From Brugia malayi (taxonomy: Eukaryota; Nematoda; Chromadorea; Rhabditida; Onchocercidae), in contig NW_025062479.1 of NCBI RefSeq assembly GCF_000002995.4, positions 22,502,721 to 22,566,720 of the forward strand: a DNA stretch of 64,000 nt, written 5' to 3'. Position numbers and translations under genes: made by a program. The notes under the pieces were generated by a model, which ran no database searches, had not been told where the DNA came from, and saw only the letters and a list, made by a program, of their open reading frames with translations. Shown piece by piece: positions 26,567 through 38,860 of this stretch. Every line of letters starts with the position of its first letter. Position 1 is the first letter of the stretch.

Positions 26567-26836
26567 GAAATTCTTAATTTTATTTTGCAAAGAAATTTCA
26601 ATGAATGACCGAAATTTTTTAAGTGAAGAGGAAAATTAATTTTTACATTGAAATTTAATCATGCAGAAGCAAAAATTTTAAGAATTTATTGAAATGGAAA
26701 ATTAATGCAAAGTTCCTAACATACCAGCAGAAATAATATCAGATATTTCATATTTGATAGCAAGATGTACCGGAAATTCTTTCAATTTACGACCAGCTAA
26801 TAACAATACACCGCTTAATTCTGCTTCTTCAAACAT
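8263..26836 (-). CDS. LRCH: LRCH protein: leucine-rich repeats plus calponin-homology domain (long isoform, 16 coding exons)
   Basis: Minus-strand exons in order: 26836-26725, 25285-25141, 23830-23701, 23355-23250, 21320-21172, 20333-20206, 19818-19695, 18988-18758, 16386-16149, 16042-15608, 15081-14948, 14660-14504, 14275-14139, 13604-13458, 12932-12855, 8502-8263. All phases agree, giving 896 residues. The N-terminus GRKLKEFP and LRRs (LTYLDLSGNQL, LQILLLTGNRLEYIP, LRVLNVRDNQLTHLP, LRVLDISQNKLGELP) fill about residues 10-215. A long Ser/Thr/Asn-rich linker follows, with a His/Tyr patch and 12 glutamines at 323-334. The C-terminal CH domain is at about 738-850 (VLESRLNTTLP, LADGVKLCNFANRIR, PKCRRNVDSFLAACRRIGVPE, then SADILERR). 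LRCH proteins are cytoskeletal and cortical scaffold proteins with this exact order. The final exon adds a low-complexity Thr/Asn/Ser tail. The ATG in the GRKLKEFP exon is the first usable start, because the exon upstream has stops in frame. Introns are long and repeat-rich. Confidence 0.92.
10310..10378. repeat. GATC/AATC-rich simple repeat
   Basis: Repeated cgatcgatcgatcgatc followed by related aatcaatcaatcgatcaatc. It lies just downstream (minus sense) of the LRCH membrane-tail exon. Confidence 0.8.
10401..10511 (-). CDS. LRCH: Alternative last exon of LRCH encoding a membrane tail
   Basis: After TTTTCAG (AG at 10513-10512) a 36-codon exon in phase 0 reads VLFEGRLQFEFNDRMLANAM followed by a hydrophobic stretch ending CFALIYKF and TGA. 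The CH exon 12932-12855 ends phase 0 after GVPE and can join either this exon or 8502-8263. Using this one gives an 853-residue isoform that lacks the last CH helix and carries one predicted transmembrane segment at about residues 834-851. Vertebrate LRCH1/3 also end in a hydrophobic C-terminal segment, which supports the exon being real. Tissue or stage use cannot be read from the sequence. Confidence 0.75.
   Translation of the reverse strand, partial: VLFEGRLQFEFNDRMLANAMLTVFVAYLCFALIYKF
10637..10663. repeat. (ATGC)n microsatellite
   Basis: Short run of tandem atgc units in the LRCH intron upstream of the membrane-tail exon. Confidence 0.8.
10803..11035. repeat. About ten copies of a 20-22-bp repeat
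   Basis: The unit is close to tgattattatcattttacat, with point changes such as catttcacat, catttaacat and ccttttacat. It lies in the LRCH intron about 300 bp upstream of the membrane-tail exon in transcript order. No splice site is included. Confidence 0.85.
12419..12545. repeat. Degenerate AAC/AAT/GAC trinucleotide tract
   Basis: The tract reads as runs of acaacaat, aacaataac and gacaacgac. It opens an Asn/Asp-rich + frame of 76 codons that I regard as a by-product of the simple repeat inside an LRCH intron. Confidence 0.75.
16387..18757. other. LRCH intron between the poly-Q exon and the next linker exon
   Basis: A 2.4-kb intron of AT-rich sequence with poly(T) near 17460-17500. It has three scattered copies of an 'aaatccggat/ct' motif (about 17645, 17692, 17861). 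No additional exon is supported. Confidence 0.5.
19955..20055. repeat. Perfect 45-bp inverted repeat with an 11-nt loop
   Basis: Left arm 19955-19999 and right arm 20011-20055 are exact reverse complements by hand alignment; the outer six bases are T/A runs. The loop is taagtatattg. It sits in the LRCH intron between exons 20333-20206 and 19818-19695. Transcribed, it would form a long perfect RNA hairpin. Confidence 0.9.
20797..21070. repeat. Five copies of a ~57-bp tandem repeat
   Basis: The unit begins tttccggatatagatggat, continues ccaacgttttgatgatatg and ends tttaataattaaatttca. Copies differ by a few substitutions and small length changes. It lies in an LRCH intron and includes no splice junction. 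Confidence 0.9.
21321..23249. other. LRCH intron with a GC-richer island at about 21940-22190
   Basis: Most of the 1.9 kb is AT-rich with several long poly(A)/poly(T) runs (for example 22682-22707 and 22750-22774). Around 21940-22190 the sequence is clearly more complex (for example agatggagaggcgcatctat and gcgccacaatgaagcttccc). No open frame joins the LRCH phase there. Confidence 0.5.
23945..24175. repeat. ATT-rich trinucleotide tract
   Basis: Irregular runs of tta, att and tat with scattered c and g, in the LRCH intron next to exon 23830-23701. Confidence 0.7.
24731..24772. repeat. (GA)n microsatellite
   Basis: About 21 GA dinucleotides in the LRCH intron, shortly beyond the splice-site array at 24901-25166. 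Confidence 0.95.
24901..25166 (-). repeat. 27-bp minisatellite that has captured the 5' splice site of an LRCH exon
   Basis: Nine full 27-bp units lie at 24901-25143 and a tenth, partial unit at 25144-25166 is the end of the LRCH exon 25285-25141. On the + strand they are type A (aaattgagataagtaagcga then ttacctt) or type B (aagtcgag at the start), in order A'-A-A-B-A-A-B'-A-A-B(exon), which suggests an 81-bp three-unit higher-order step. On the minus strand every junction recreates TTAAG|GTAATC, the real donor at 25141/25140. Read in the exon's frame, the first codons past the real donor are AGG then TAA, so any outer donor would add a premature stop. Confidence 0.92.
25381..26700. other. 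LRCH first long intron: AT-rich, no exon seen
   Basis: This is AT-rich sequence between exons 26860-26725 and 25285-25141. It contains a pure (AAT)n tract at 26511-26566 and several poly(A) runs. I see no further coding segment. Confidence 0.5.
26511..26566. repeat. (AAT)n microsatellite
   Basis: About 18 uninterrupted aat units in the LRCH intron. Confidence 0.95.
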
Positions 26837-27126
26837 TTTATCCACCGATCGAGTTAGCAACTAAATTCAAAGAAAATTGGAGAAAAAATCTTCTTTGGAA
26901 GTAATTGCATTAGTTATTATTGACCTTAAAAAATTAGCAAAAATTTCAAAAAATACTAATTGAATATTTTTAAAACCAAAAAAAAAAATTTTTAGAGGTC
27001 ATTTGAATTGTCCGCAACGGATGAATTCTATTGAAAGGTATTTGTCTATTACAAGAGAAAGAAAAAAAAATGCCAAAAATTTTATTAAATTTATTGCTAA
27101 AAAATATTTGATAAAAAAATAATTAC

Positions 27127-27241
27127 CTGCTGCTGATATGATGTCGATGGTATAGAAGTTGGTGGAATTATTGGAGCAGTTGTGGCCGTTACGCCACCAC
27201 CGCGACGTTTGCGCCACGTAGATGCCGTTTCGAGTTATTAA
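27127..27241 (-). other. LRCH: Probable 5' untranslated exon of LRCH
   Basis: A good acceptor TTTCTTCAG precedes 27241 and a donor CAGCAG|GTAATT follows 27127, so this looks like an exon spliced to 26860. In the frame that continues into LRCH, two TAA codons lie right after the acceptor and there is no ATG, although the rest is open (WRKRRGGGVTATTAPIIPPT). It is therefore best read as 5' UTR, trans-spliced or cis-spliced at 27241. A non-ATG start or an unseen alternative acceptor would turn it into coding sequence. Confidence 0.55.
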
Positions 27242-30200
27242 CTGAAGAAAAAGTGCTGTTTATGTGAGTTTTCGCTATAAAAATTAAATTAACTATAAGC
27301 GCAAAATGTATTAGAAATTTAAGAAAACAAATTGAACATATCGCACTTATTTTCTTCAATATTAAATTGATTCAATTTAAATGAATTCATAAAGAACAAC
27401 CGCCCTGATAGATTAATTAATCAGTTAGTTAATTCATCTAATTAGTGATTAGTTACTTATCAATCTAATTAATTCACAAATTAACCTATGTTTCGAGAAA
27501 ATAGCACTTTTCTTATTGGTCTGCAAAAAAAAAAATATTTCTGAAATTTTTTGAAGCAATCAGAAAGAAAAGAAAAGATAGGAGATTGAAAATTTGATGA
27601 GTCATACAATTCGTTTTTCTTCTAAGTTTCAATCTGTTATCTAATTTGAAGGCAGCTAATGAAAAGCTGCCCATTGCACGGTGAGTCATCACCGCTTTTT
27701 AAATTTTTTCCTGATATAAACGAAAGATAAATTTAATTTTTCCAAACATTCAACATTTAATTTACATAACTTCTTTGAATATATTCCAAAATTAATTGTA
27801 ACAATTTGGGTAAGTTTAATTAGCAACAATAATTTAATTTTATTAAAATCATGGAATTATGTTTATTTGTAATTGATATCGGTGGAAAATTCTATGCATT
27901 GGTAGTAATATTAAAGTGATAGGATAGTTTATAAAATGAATAAAATAAATGAAAATCTAATTAGCAGTATAGAATCTTAATTATACCATATATTTATATA
28001 AGTTTTCATTCTTTTGAATGGAATAAATAAGAGAAAAAAAATTGGAAATGAATGAATTAAATTCTTATTCGGTACATTTACTGAATAACTGCTGCTGTCA
28101 ATCAGTTCTTAATTCCGGTAACAAATTTTATTTTTCCGTACTTTGAACTGAATTGATAAGCAGCATATCATTAACGCTTAATTATTAAATTTGAGGGAAT
28201 GAAAATAATAAAATTTATAAAATAAATTGAAATGGCAGTATAAAATCGGAGAGAAAATGAATAGGGCAAGAACGGAATTTAAAAGAGGGAAGAAAGAGGT
28301 GAAGATAAGAGAGAGAGAGAGAGGGAGGGAGGGAGGGAGAGAGAAATGGAACAGGAGGCAGTAGTAATGTAAATTAGTAGTAATTAATGATTAATGTATG
28401 ACAATTCATGAATACATTTAGTACAAATTCAGCTTCTCAATATCTTTGCTTTTAATTTATCCATTATAAACATTTCTATAATTTTAGTAAATGAGAAGAA
28501 ATTAAATAATTAAGTGACTGGTTTGATCAAATAATTAAGTATTTATAACTGATTGAGTGAAATAATTGAAACAGTAGCATAAAATAATTAAATGAAAAAA
28601 AAAAAATGCAAAAATTCATTATTATAGCATTTCAATTTGTTTTAATTCGAAATTTATTCAAAATGATTATTACGAAAAAAAAAAGGTTAAATTTCTTGAG
28701 TTAATTATAATTTTGAACTTTTTTTTAAAAATTTTTCAAATGTAATAAATTAAAATAAAATAAAAAAGAAAAAAAACTGTGTAAAGAATTTTGAAATTTC
28801 GTAGTAAAGTGATGAGAAATCATTTGTCAGTTGAAAGTTTCCGATGTACTTTTAACGCGATGAACAAATCTTTTCTTTTGTCAATTCATTTTACAAATTT
28901 GTAAAATTGGAGCAGGGTGGAGCAGTTGGTAAAGTCCATTAACAAATGATTAAAAAGAGTGAAAATAAGATCGATATAATTAAATTGTAAAATTTGCAAA
29001 GTCTAATAAATAATGAAATGGTAAATGATAGTATCTGACCAAAGCTTACATTTTACTCCTAAATTAACCAAATTATCACATTTTTTCCCATTAAAAGCAT
29101 AAAAAATTTTACTTCCAATTCTGCAATAGAAAAAAAAAAGAGTATAAATTCCAAGTTTTATAAAGAATAAAATTAATTTTTATTCCAAGAAAAAAAAGTT
29201 ATTTTTGTTTCTTATTCCAATTTTTTTTTTTTTTTTTCGTATTTGGTAATTTCTTATAAATCGATGAATTTGCATTTAAAGGAAAATATTCAAAGTATAA
29301 GGATATAGAAAACAATTTTTTTTAATCCATTATTGTGTATTTGAAATAATTAATAACTGTTTTTATTTTTTAGAATAATTTAACAAATATATTTATCATA
29401 CTAATTTCAATATTAATTTCACACTGAAAATAGCATATAATGGAAATTTTCATAAACTAATTTCAACCATTGCTAATTTTCAATTAACATTCAAAATAAA
29501 ATATTGAAAGTTGACAAACAATCGAAATATTCATTGCATAAATTAAATGAAGTGAAAATATTGGAAAATTTTACAATGCAATAATTTTCATTTATTAATA
29601 AATTTTTTAAAATAAATACAATTTTATTTAATAAAATATAATTCGAAAAAATAAACTTAATCAAAAAAAAAAAGTTTATTTTTAGATAAAATCAACAACA
29701 AAACAAAATGTTTTCTAATGTGATAAAATAGACATTCGAGAAAGAAATAATTAAACTCATCAATAACAATAGTAATAGTAATAAAACAAATATTATGGAA
29801 TGCAAATAATATGTGAAAATATTTTTTCTATTTTAAAATTATTTAAAAAAAAAGAAAAAAATATACAATGAAAATATTCAATTGCATATTTCTTAGCATT
29901 TATTTCACGCTTTAATTCAGATAATTTCACGCTTAAGTTGAGATAATTTTAGGTTTAGTTGGAAGAATTTTACAGTATATGCATGCAATTTATAAATGCG
30001 TTATTTAGCTTTTTAAAAAAGACACTGAAAATTTTGTAGTGTATATATAATCAAAGTTTTACGTAACTGATATACGTTATATACGTTAAAAAAACGTGTG
30101 CGAAAATGACGTTGGCTATTTAATTGAAGCTTTTTTGTTTTTTTTAAAAAATTTTTTTGCTTTTACAAAATTTATCAGGAAATAATGAGTGAATTATTTA

Positions 30201-32373
30201 TTACTATCTACTTCTGGAATAAATATTAATCTTTACCATCAATTTACTCATCACTTCATGATAATTTACGTAATTTCAACACTCAAAAAAAATAAAAAAA
30301 AAAAAGTTAAAATGATATCTTTGTGCTAATTTTTGAGAAGACATAAGATAAAAATATTTCAATTAGCAAACGAGAAAAAAAAAATGAAAATATTAAATGA
30401 CATCATCCAGATTAAATCAATAATTTCAATAAATTATAAAGAAAAGAGAAATGAGGCTAATATCTCAATTTTCTGCAAAAAAAAAAAAAAGGAATCAAAG
30501 ATTCGTTCAATTGAAAGAGGAGCATTGGAAAGTGATAGAGGCAATCTTGTATTCAAACATATGTGTTTCTGTCTGTCTGTATGTATGTGTGTGTCTGTGT
30601 CATTTAAAATCTGTGACACACCTATGGCGACATATGGCGACACATATTAATTAAATATTTGAAAATGGCGGGAAAGGGACTGTTTTTCAGGAACTGAACT
30701 GAATAATAAATTCTTCCTGATTTTGCAATTCTTCTCCATTACTTTTATCAAATTGAAATAAAAAATAAAATTGTAATACTAAAAATGAATTAAATCTAAT
30801 AATAATTATACTAAAAGCAAAATAATTTAATAATAATTATAATAAATGATAAAGACAATAATGATAATAACGATAATAAAACAAACAAAAAATAATTATG
30901 CTAAGAGCACAATAATTAAATCAAGAAATTATGAATCAAAAAATTAATAATTAATTCTATTTCAATAATTTCAGAGACGAAGATTTTATTATTTAGTTAA
31001 ACAAAATTCAAAAAAAGGGAGAGTTTTAATATAGTGAAGGAAAATAAGAAAAATAAAAGAAACTAATTGTCAATGACACGAAGAACTTTTTTAAATGTAT
31101 TGCATTACTTCCAAAATTTGCATATATGTGTATGTGTATGTGTGTGGTGGGTGTGTGTGAGTATGTGTGCACAGTATGCTACGTTATCATAAAAGAAAAA
31201 GTTAAATATAGGCGATAAAGCTTAAGTAAACAAATTAGCCAACGGTATGAATTGAAGTGGACAAAAGAGGAAATGGGTGACAATGACTGTTGTATATGTG
31301 TAAATATCAAATTAGAAATTTGATTTGAATGACATTTCTGAGTTAACATTTTGTGTAATTAGTAACGAATTCTTGACGAGAAATTTGATTAAAAGAAAAA
31401 AAAAATCGGTTAATGTAATATAATGAACAAATTTTTAAAAAATGTTGTTGAAAAATGCAGAAAAAAAAGGGAGAAAAAACGAAAGATCAAAAAGTATTTA
31501 ATTCAATTTTGAAGTAATAGCACAGATAAGCAAAAAGTGATAAAATTACCATTGATAATTTTGTAGTTCAAGTTATAAAAATTTTGCAATTACTGGAAAA
31601 GATTTAGATTTAGACAATTTATTAAATTCTTGACCAATCATGATTATTTATTCAATTCTTGATCAGTCATTTTTTATTTATTTATTATTTTAAGTAAACA
31701 CTTCATAGAAAAGGAAAAAGTGACATATTTATGAAATTTTACACTGAATGAAATATCCTACAAAAGAAAAAAGAATTTAAATAATGGATTTGATAAATTT
31801 TCAAATTATCAAAATACAAGAAGGCATATATATATCATTATTGTTTAACAATGTTATGGAAAAAAGGAAGAAAAAATGGATGAGAAAAGCAAAAGTTTAA
31901 TTACATAAGAAGTATTAGAGTGAGTGAATACACTGATGGAAAATTTTTCAAAAGCAAAATTTTTAAGATAGAAAAAGTCAAAGAATCAGTCTCTCTTTTT
32001 TTTTTTTTTTTTGGTGAAAAAATTGTGCTTAAAAAAAATGATCAATGACATGTGAATATATGAAATGTTGATAATGATGATGATGATGAGATACTGTCTG
32101 TCAGTATTTGAGTATGTTAAATATAATCATTGATAAATGCTGCTTAAATTGATGAAAAAAAAATTTGTTTTAAAAAAATGAAAAAAAGCAAAAAAGAAAC
32201 GAAAAAATTTCTTAAATTGAATTTAAAATAAAAATTTGAATGAAATTCATATTGATATTTCAAAAATTAATTGGACTAGAAAACCTTTTGTTGATCAATT
32301 TTCTTCCATGATATTTCATAGTTATATTAAAAATATACTTATATTACAAAAAAAAAATACATAAATAAATAAA

Positions 32374-32700
32374 TTACTTGTCACTAATATGAAGTACCGT
32401 ATTCCACGCTAACATTTTCGAGCTTACTGTACTACGAAATATTCCTAAGCGTACCAATATAATATTTCCTATTACAAATAATTCAAACACAGTAAATGTA
32501 ACTGATAACATATCACAGTATCTATAAAGTACTACAATAAGTGTGAACTGAATGTTGCGAGTATGAATTAACAGTATGAAATAACAAACGATGTGTTTAA
32601 AAATTACAGTAAGTACTGATGACATATCACAGGATGCGTCGGTAAAAGGCTACAGTAACGCTGCGCTACAGTATGAAAGATGTGATGTAATGATACTTGA
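32374..32700. other. Less AT-rich island with repeated ACAGTA motifs
   Basis: The segment contains at least six ACAGTA occurrences and two near copies of ctgataacatatcacag at about 32501 and 32616. An 83-codon minus frame is open, but it has no homology I recognise and no clear splice partners. It may be a decayed repeat or a regulatory element. Confidence 0.4.
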
Positions 32701-35700
32701 TCATCAATAATTTGACAATTTTCATAAATAACTCAGCATTTATGCTAATATGCTAGCAAAGGGCAATAATAACTAAAAATGAAAAATAATGAGAATTTGG
32801 GAGTCAATCGAGACTTGAAATATAACCAAAATGTCGAAATTTTAGCGAAATTTCAAATTCTAATCATTGCATGGAAGCTATAAAAGGTTCATATTCCAAC
32901 TTAAATTCTACCATATTCTGACAATCAAATTTAGCCTTAAAGATCTGCAGAAGATAAAATTGATGAAATTTAGCAGATAAACTCAAATTGAGAGAAATAA
33001 ACCACTTTTACAAATTTTCATTTTCTATTGGGAGCATTAGATTGTCCAATTTATAATTTCTTTTATTTATTTATTTATTTTATACGCTTCTAGATTAATT
33101 CATTGAACTTTTCAAATTTCTACTGGAAAAGAGAGAGGAAAGAGGAAGGGAAAACGAAAACATAATGAGGCCACTATATGGAACCAAAAAAACAAACAAA
33201 CAAACAAACAAACATGAAATTAACCAATTTTATTGAATTGTATTCATCCTATCCTCTTTTTTTAGGTTACAGAATCCGTTCCAGTAATGTATACTTTAAT
33301 GGAATAAAAAAGAATTGAATGAAAATTGTATACAATAGCAAATAAAATATATATTTATAGGAACAAAAAAAAAAAATAAAATAAAATTCCCAAACATTAA
33401 AGTGATTTTACATTTGTAAAAAAAGAAGAAATGGAAGATAATTAGATTGTAATTTTTCTTTTATGGCTTTCTTTTTTTTCTTCGGATTTAAAAATTGAAA
33501 TTTCATCTCTTCTATTATCGATTCGTTTTCATATTGCTACTTTAATCGAATATCTTTTACACTGATGATTTGTTCAAACTCAAAAAATGTTGCATTTATT
33601 AAAAGGAAACATAAGCTTTACAGAATTAATTTATAAAAGTAACTGTGAATTAAAACAATTTTAAAGGATCACTGAATTACTGATAAAAAATTTAATTAAT
33701 GTATATACATTCATTTCTTACAATTAAATTATTTGTGTAATATTTTAATGCAACAAATAGAATTTAGTTTCAATTTGTTAAGGTAAATAATTGCATTGGA
33801 GAAATATTTGAGCGAAATATTTTGAAGGTTAACTGCATTTAACGATAATCAAAAATTCATTTTATTAGACTATTTTGTCCTCAGAAAAGGGAAAATTTTT
33901 GCTGCACAAACAAAATCGAAGTATATTCAATGATATTATTCATATCATTCTGAAATAACACTGCAAATATTTTCTTTTATATTATTTCAAATTAATTTAT
34001 AAAAAATTTTCGTCATTTAGTATGACATCAATTTTCACATCTCTTTTTTCTATTTTCAAAAAGGTGTAACACAATTACTTCATTATTGTTATTGCTTCAA
34101 AGTAATTAATATTTTACTAGATAAAAATATTAATAAAATGAGATCAAATCTTTTTTAATTTTATTTTTTCAAAAAAAAAAAATAAAATAACCTTTTTCTT
34201 TCTTTCACGCATATTACGTATGCAAAACGCTACGTATTACAGTTTTATTTCATTTAAAAAAAAAATAGCTTTAGTCTATTAATCATTTTTTTTTCATAGT
34301 GATACAATGGGAGAAAAAAAATGGTTAATCATTAAACAATGTTAAATTATTTATTCAAACTATCGATGAAATTTTTTCTTTCTTTTTTTTTTAAAAAAAA
34401 AATGAATACAAAAAAAAAAAACTTTAAAAAATAAATTGACACCAATAAATCTTTACAACCTTCAAAAAATATGCAAATATTCTTTTTTCTTTCTTCATTT
34501 TTTTTTTAAAGTTAAAATTATCAATGAACAAATGACAATTGCATAAGAATAATTTTGATAAGTCTATCCAAAGTGTCATTTGTGCTTTAAAAAAAAAATA
34601 ATAAAATAAATAAATTTCATCAATTTATCATGTAAAGCCGAATTTGCATTCCAAGTATTACGGAATTATTTATATTTTCTTTTAATTTAGTTAATTTAAT
34701 CTTAAAAAGTTGAGATTTAAAAATAATACTGGTAATTTTAATTTATATTTGCATAATTAAAAATAATGCCAAAAATTTGAGAATTGTTTTTCTCGAAAGA
34801 ACTGATAAATTTAATAACAACCCATGTTTTAAAGAGTAAAACTTCAAAAAAAAAAAAAAAAAATGCAAATGCAAAAAAATTTCTTCCTAGAATTGTCACA
34901 ATAAAAAACAAAAAAAAAAAAAAAGAAAGTTTAATTAAAAGAAAAAAGGAAATAATGTAAGCAAAATTTTTTCCTTTTTTTTTTTCGTTTCCCAGAAAAT
35001 TCATCGAAAAAATAAAAAAAAAAGGAAAATTTACACTTCTTTTCACACACTAAGCAAAACATTTGTCCTTTTAAAATTAATCAAAAAATCGACATTTATA
35101 CTCGTTGTTCAACCACAAAAAGGAAAAGTAAGTCACAATTTATGGGAAAAAAATTTATGGGAAAGTGTAAATTGAATAAAATATATTTAACATATGAAAA
35201 TTAATTATGATCAATTAAACAAATTTAATTTTAATTTATTTGTGACTTTTTTTTTTGTTTTTTTTTGCTAAAACATTCATCAATTATTGTAATTTTTTTT
35301 CGAGGAATACTAATAATTAATATGATATCATTATTATTATTATTAATAATAAACTGTGAAGAAAAAAATGAAAGAAAAAGATTGAAATCAAAGAAAAAAA
35401 AAAGGAGAGAATCAATATTTAAAATTAAACCTTTCTTTTTTTGCTGAAAATTATAAAAATTTTGAAAGCAATGTATTTCCAAAAAAAAAAAAAAAAAACC
35501 CAATTTGATAAAAAAAAATTTAATTTATAATTTCCATTTGAAATTCATTCAATGGAAATACATAAATTATAATTACGCATTATGCATATGTCAAATAATA
35601 AATAATGAAATATGAAAATAAATCTTCTATTATTCATCAAAAAAACAACAATCATACACATACAAACAAAAAAAAAGAGAGAGAGAGAGAAATTAATAAA

Positions 35701-36045
35701 TGTAAGAATTTCAATACAAAATTAATTTAAACTTTTTAAAACTAAAAAAAAAATTAATTTTAAAGTTTAAAATATATTTAAATAAATCAATGTCACCAAA
35801 AGAAAAAACACACACACACACACACATACAATGTTAAGTAAATTTTTTTTGTTTTTAAATTTTAAATTAAAATTATAAATTAAACATTCATTAGTACTTA
35901 GCATAAAAATGAGACTAACTTAGCTATTAGCTAACTTTAACTGATGAAATTACAAGTGCATATGAAAGTTGTGAAGAAAGCACAACTAGTCTAGTCGAAT
36001 TGATCTATTTAACCTCCATATTCCTTCACATACACCACACACCCA

Positions 36046-36053
<8 letters not shown>

Positions 36054-36081
<28 letters not shown>
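36054..36081. repeat. (CA)n microsatellite
   Basis: About 14 CA dinucleotides within a wider CA-rich stretch 36027-36092. A GT-rich stretch on the same strand follows at 36379-36438. Confidence 0.9.
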
Positions 36082-36086
<5 letters not shown>

Positions 36087-36969
36087 CACATGCATGTACA
36101 ATTGGAAAAATAACCATTAAAATTGGTTTTGCTAGTTGTTAAATGCTAATAATACATCTTAAAATATTTTTCATCACTCTAACCTTTAAAAAAAAAAAGG
36201 GACAAAGAGAGAGAGAGAAAGGGAGAGGGACAGAGAGGGAGAGGGAGAGAGAGAGAACAGCTGCTTAAGAGAGAAGTAAGAAATGGTCGATTATTAAGAT
36301 TGAAGAACTTTTGGAACATTTTACAATTTGAAGTCAGTCAAATAAACATTTATAATTAAATCGATCTAATCTAAAGTATGTGTGTATGTGTATGTCTGTC
36401 TGTGTGTGTGTGCGTATGTGTGTGTCTGTGTATGTGTACTACATCATTAATGCTAAAATAATTAAATATATTGTCACTTCATTTAATTATCTATCATTAA
36501 TTAACTTCATTAACTATAGAATAAAGAATAATGCAAAATTGTTTTAACAATTTTATATTTTTAAAATAATAATAAAATTTTTGAAGTTTCTAAAAAAAAA
36601 GAAAAATTTGAAGAATGAAAGCCTAATGAAGTGCGATATTTGTTATTGTCAGTTAATTTTACATTTAAAAAAAAAAAAAGAAATAAAATAGAGATCAAAT
36701 CTCAAAAATTTTTGTTAAATTTTGGTTGTAATTTAATATGATTGCCTTTTTTTTTTTTAAAAAAAAAAAAGAAAACCTATCATATTTCAAAATTCAAATA
36801 ATTTTTCACACAAATTTTTTTTTTTTAAAAAAAATTTTCAAATTTATAAGTCAATTCTGTTCTCAAATTATTTTGAAAATGTTAAATTAAAAAAGAAGAC
36901 TTGAGATGAGAGAAAAAAAAATGTATTTTAAAATTATAATTATCAATTGTTAAATTTTATTGCTTTATG

Positions 36970-36998
36970 ATAAGCACTTTATTGCATAAAGTGCTTAT
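36970..36998. repeat. Short perfect hairpin, 12-bp stem
   Basis: ataagcacttta, loop ttgca, taaagtgcttat. It stands in AT-rich intergenic DNA with no associated gene. Confidence 0.7.
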
Positions 36999-37875
36999 TA
37001 TTTTTAATTGTTTAAAATAAAACATTTATTTTTGAAATTAAAATTTTTCTTGACGATAAGAAAAATATAACTTTTAATATTAAAACTTAAAAAATAACCG
37101 TAAATAATATTGCTGTAAATAAAACAATAATAAAAAACAAATTAATAACAAATGATAATATCATATATCAAATTTACTTATCATATCTTTAAAAAAAAAA
37201 TATCACTCTTACTCTAGCAATATGATAATTAATAAAAGTAATTAGTTGGAGTAAACAATTACAAAAGAAAAAATAAATAAATCTTATAACAAAATTTGTG
37301 TTTTACTGAAATTTTTATTGAAAAAAAAAAAAAGGAAAAAAGAAGAATGGAATGTAATTAAGAGAAATATTTTGAAGAAATGCATTTTTTAGCAATGGTA
37401 AAAAAAATTATGAATAAAAATAAACGAATGTAATATTTTATAAAATTAAATTGAAAAAAATTTCATTCAAAAAAATTTAAAATAAAATATCAGTTATTTA
37501 GAGAAATTTTTGTCAGAAATAATTGCAATATTTTGAAAGTTAAATGTAAGAAAGAAAATTAGCAAAATAAAACGAAAATTTAGGAAAAAGTTTTATTTAC
37601 GAAAGATTTAAAAATAGATGAAAAAAAAGAAAGAAAAAAGAAAAACATTGAAAACTATGCAAATTAATTTTAAAATTTCACTCAGTTTATTTTAAACAAA
37701 TATTATTATATAACAATTACCTGAGGGATTTTTTTTTTTAAAATAAAAATTTCATTTTTCATTACAATTATATTTTCCCTTTCTCTTTTTTTTTTCGTCT
37801 GCTCAAATAAAACTAAAAAAATTTTTTTCTTTTTCAATTGCACACACATTTTATTCATAGATAATTATCATTCAC

Positions 37876-38040
37876 ATTTCATATTTACCCGCAGATATTA
37901 CCAATTTCATTTCATATTTACCCGTAGATATTACAGTTTACAAATATTAAAAAAAAGATAATTTACAAATATTTTTAAAAATATAAATATAAATTACAAA
38001 TATTACCAATCTCATTTCATATTTACTCGCAAATATTACA
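37876..38040. repeat. Three copies of a 'catttcatatttacccgcag atattac' repeat
   Basis: Copies start near 37876, 37910 and 38014; two are adjacent and one is about 100 bp further on. It appears to be a local duplication only. Confidence 0.65.
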
Positions 38041-38228
38041 ATTTAAATTAGTCATAACAGTAGTAATTATTACAAATAATCTAATATAACTGATTTTTAG
38101 AGAAAAAAACTTTTTTTGTAAATAAAAAACAAAAAAACAAAAAATGATAAAATGGAAAGGAAGAATAACTAACAATTTTATGGCATATTTCAATGTTAGC
38201 CTAATTGAGAGAGGAAATAAATACTTAA

Positions 38229-38860
38229 ATGATTACTAAACATTTAAGCATTTCTTTTCTTCTTTCAATCACTCTTAAACATACACAGTATTTCGTCCGT
38301 GTCACCACATTGACCCCTAAATGTTTACTTCTAATGCTAATAGTAGTCCATTGGCCCAGTCAATCTCTCACAGACGCAATAAAAGAGGGAGAGAGGGGGT
38401 CAATAACGACATCGGTCATATATATATATGTATGTATGTGTGTGTATGTGTGTGTCTGTCTCTGTCTGTGTATGTGTGTGTGATTGGGATGCTTAAGGAG
38501 GTAAGAAAGCACCACCAATCTCATCGATATTATGAAGGGAATGCAATTTTTACCTTGCTACCAATTTAGAGGATTCGTTCGCGTACAGACACTTTCCACA
38601 TACACAGACATACACGCAGACATACACAGACAGACAACCATACATTACATACACACATACATACCTCAATGAAAGGAAACGAAATCGTCGATCAAAATCT
38701 GTCCATTCTTTAACGATCAGAAACTAACTTTACTAGTTGTGCCATAAAGCAGAGCGCATATCACACCCACTTGTCTTTTCACTCTTTCATTTAAAATATT
38801 TTGTAGAAAGAGAAATTGTATGGATGGGGTGGTCTGGTCAAAGTGATAAACAATAAATAA
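38229..38860. other. Less AT-rich island with GT/CA-rich tracts
   Basis: The segment includes atttcgtccgtgtcaccaca, gattcgttcgcgtacagaca, a GT-rich run at 38433-38482 and a CA-rich run at 38594-38665. Open frames across it end in the dinucleotide repeats and I do not accept them as genes. It could be a promoter, a non-coding exon or an old insertion. Confidence 0.4.
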
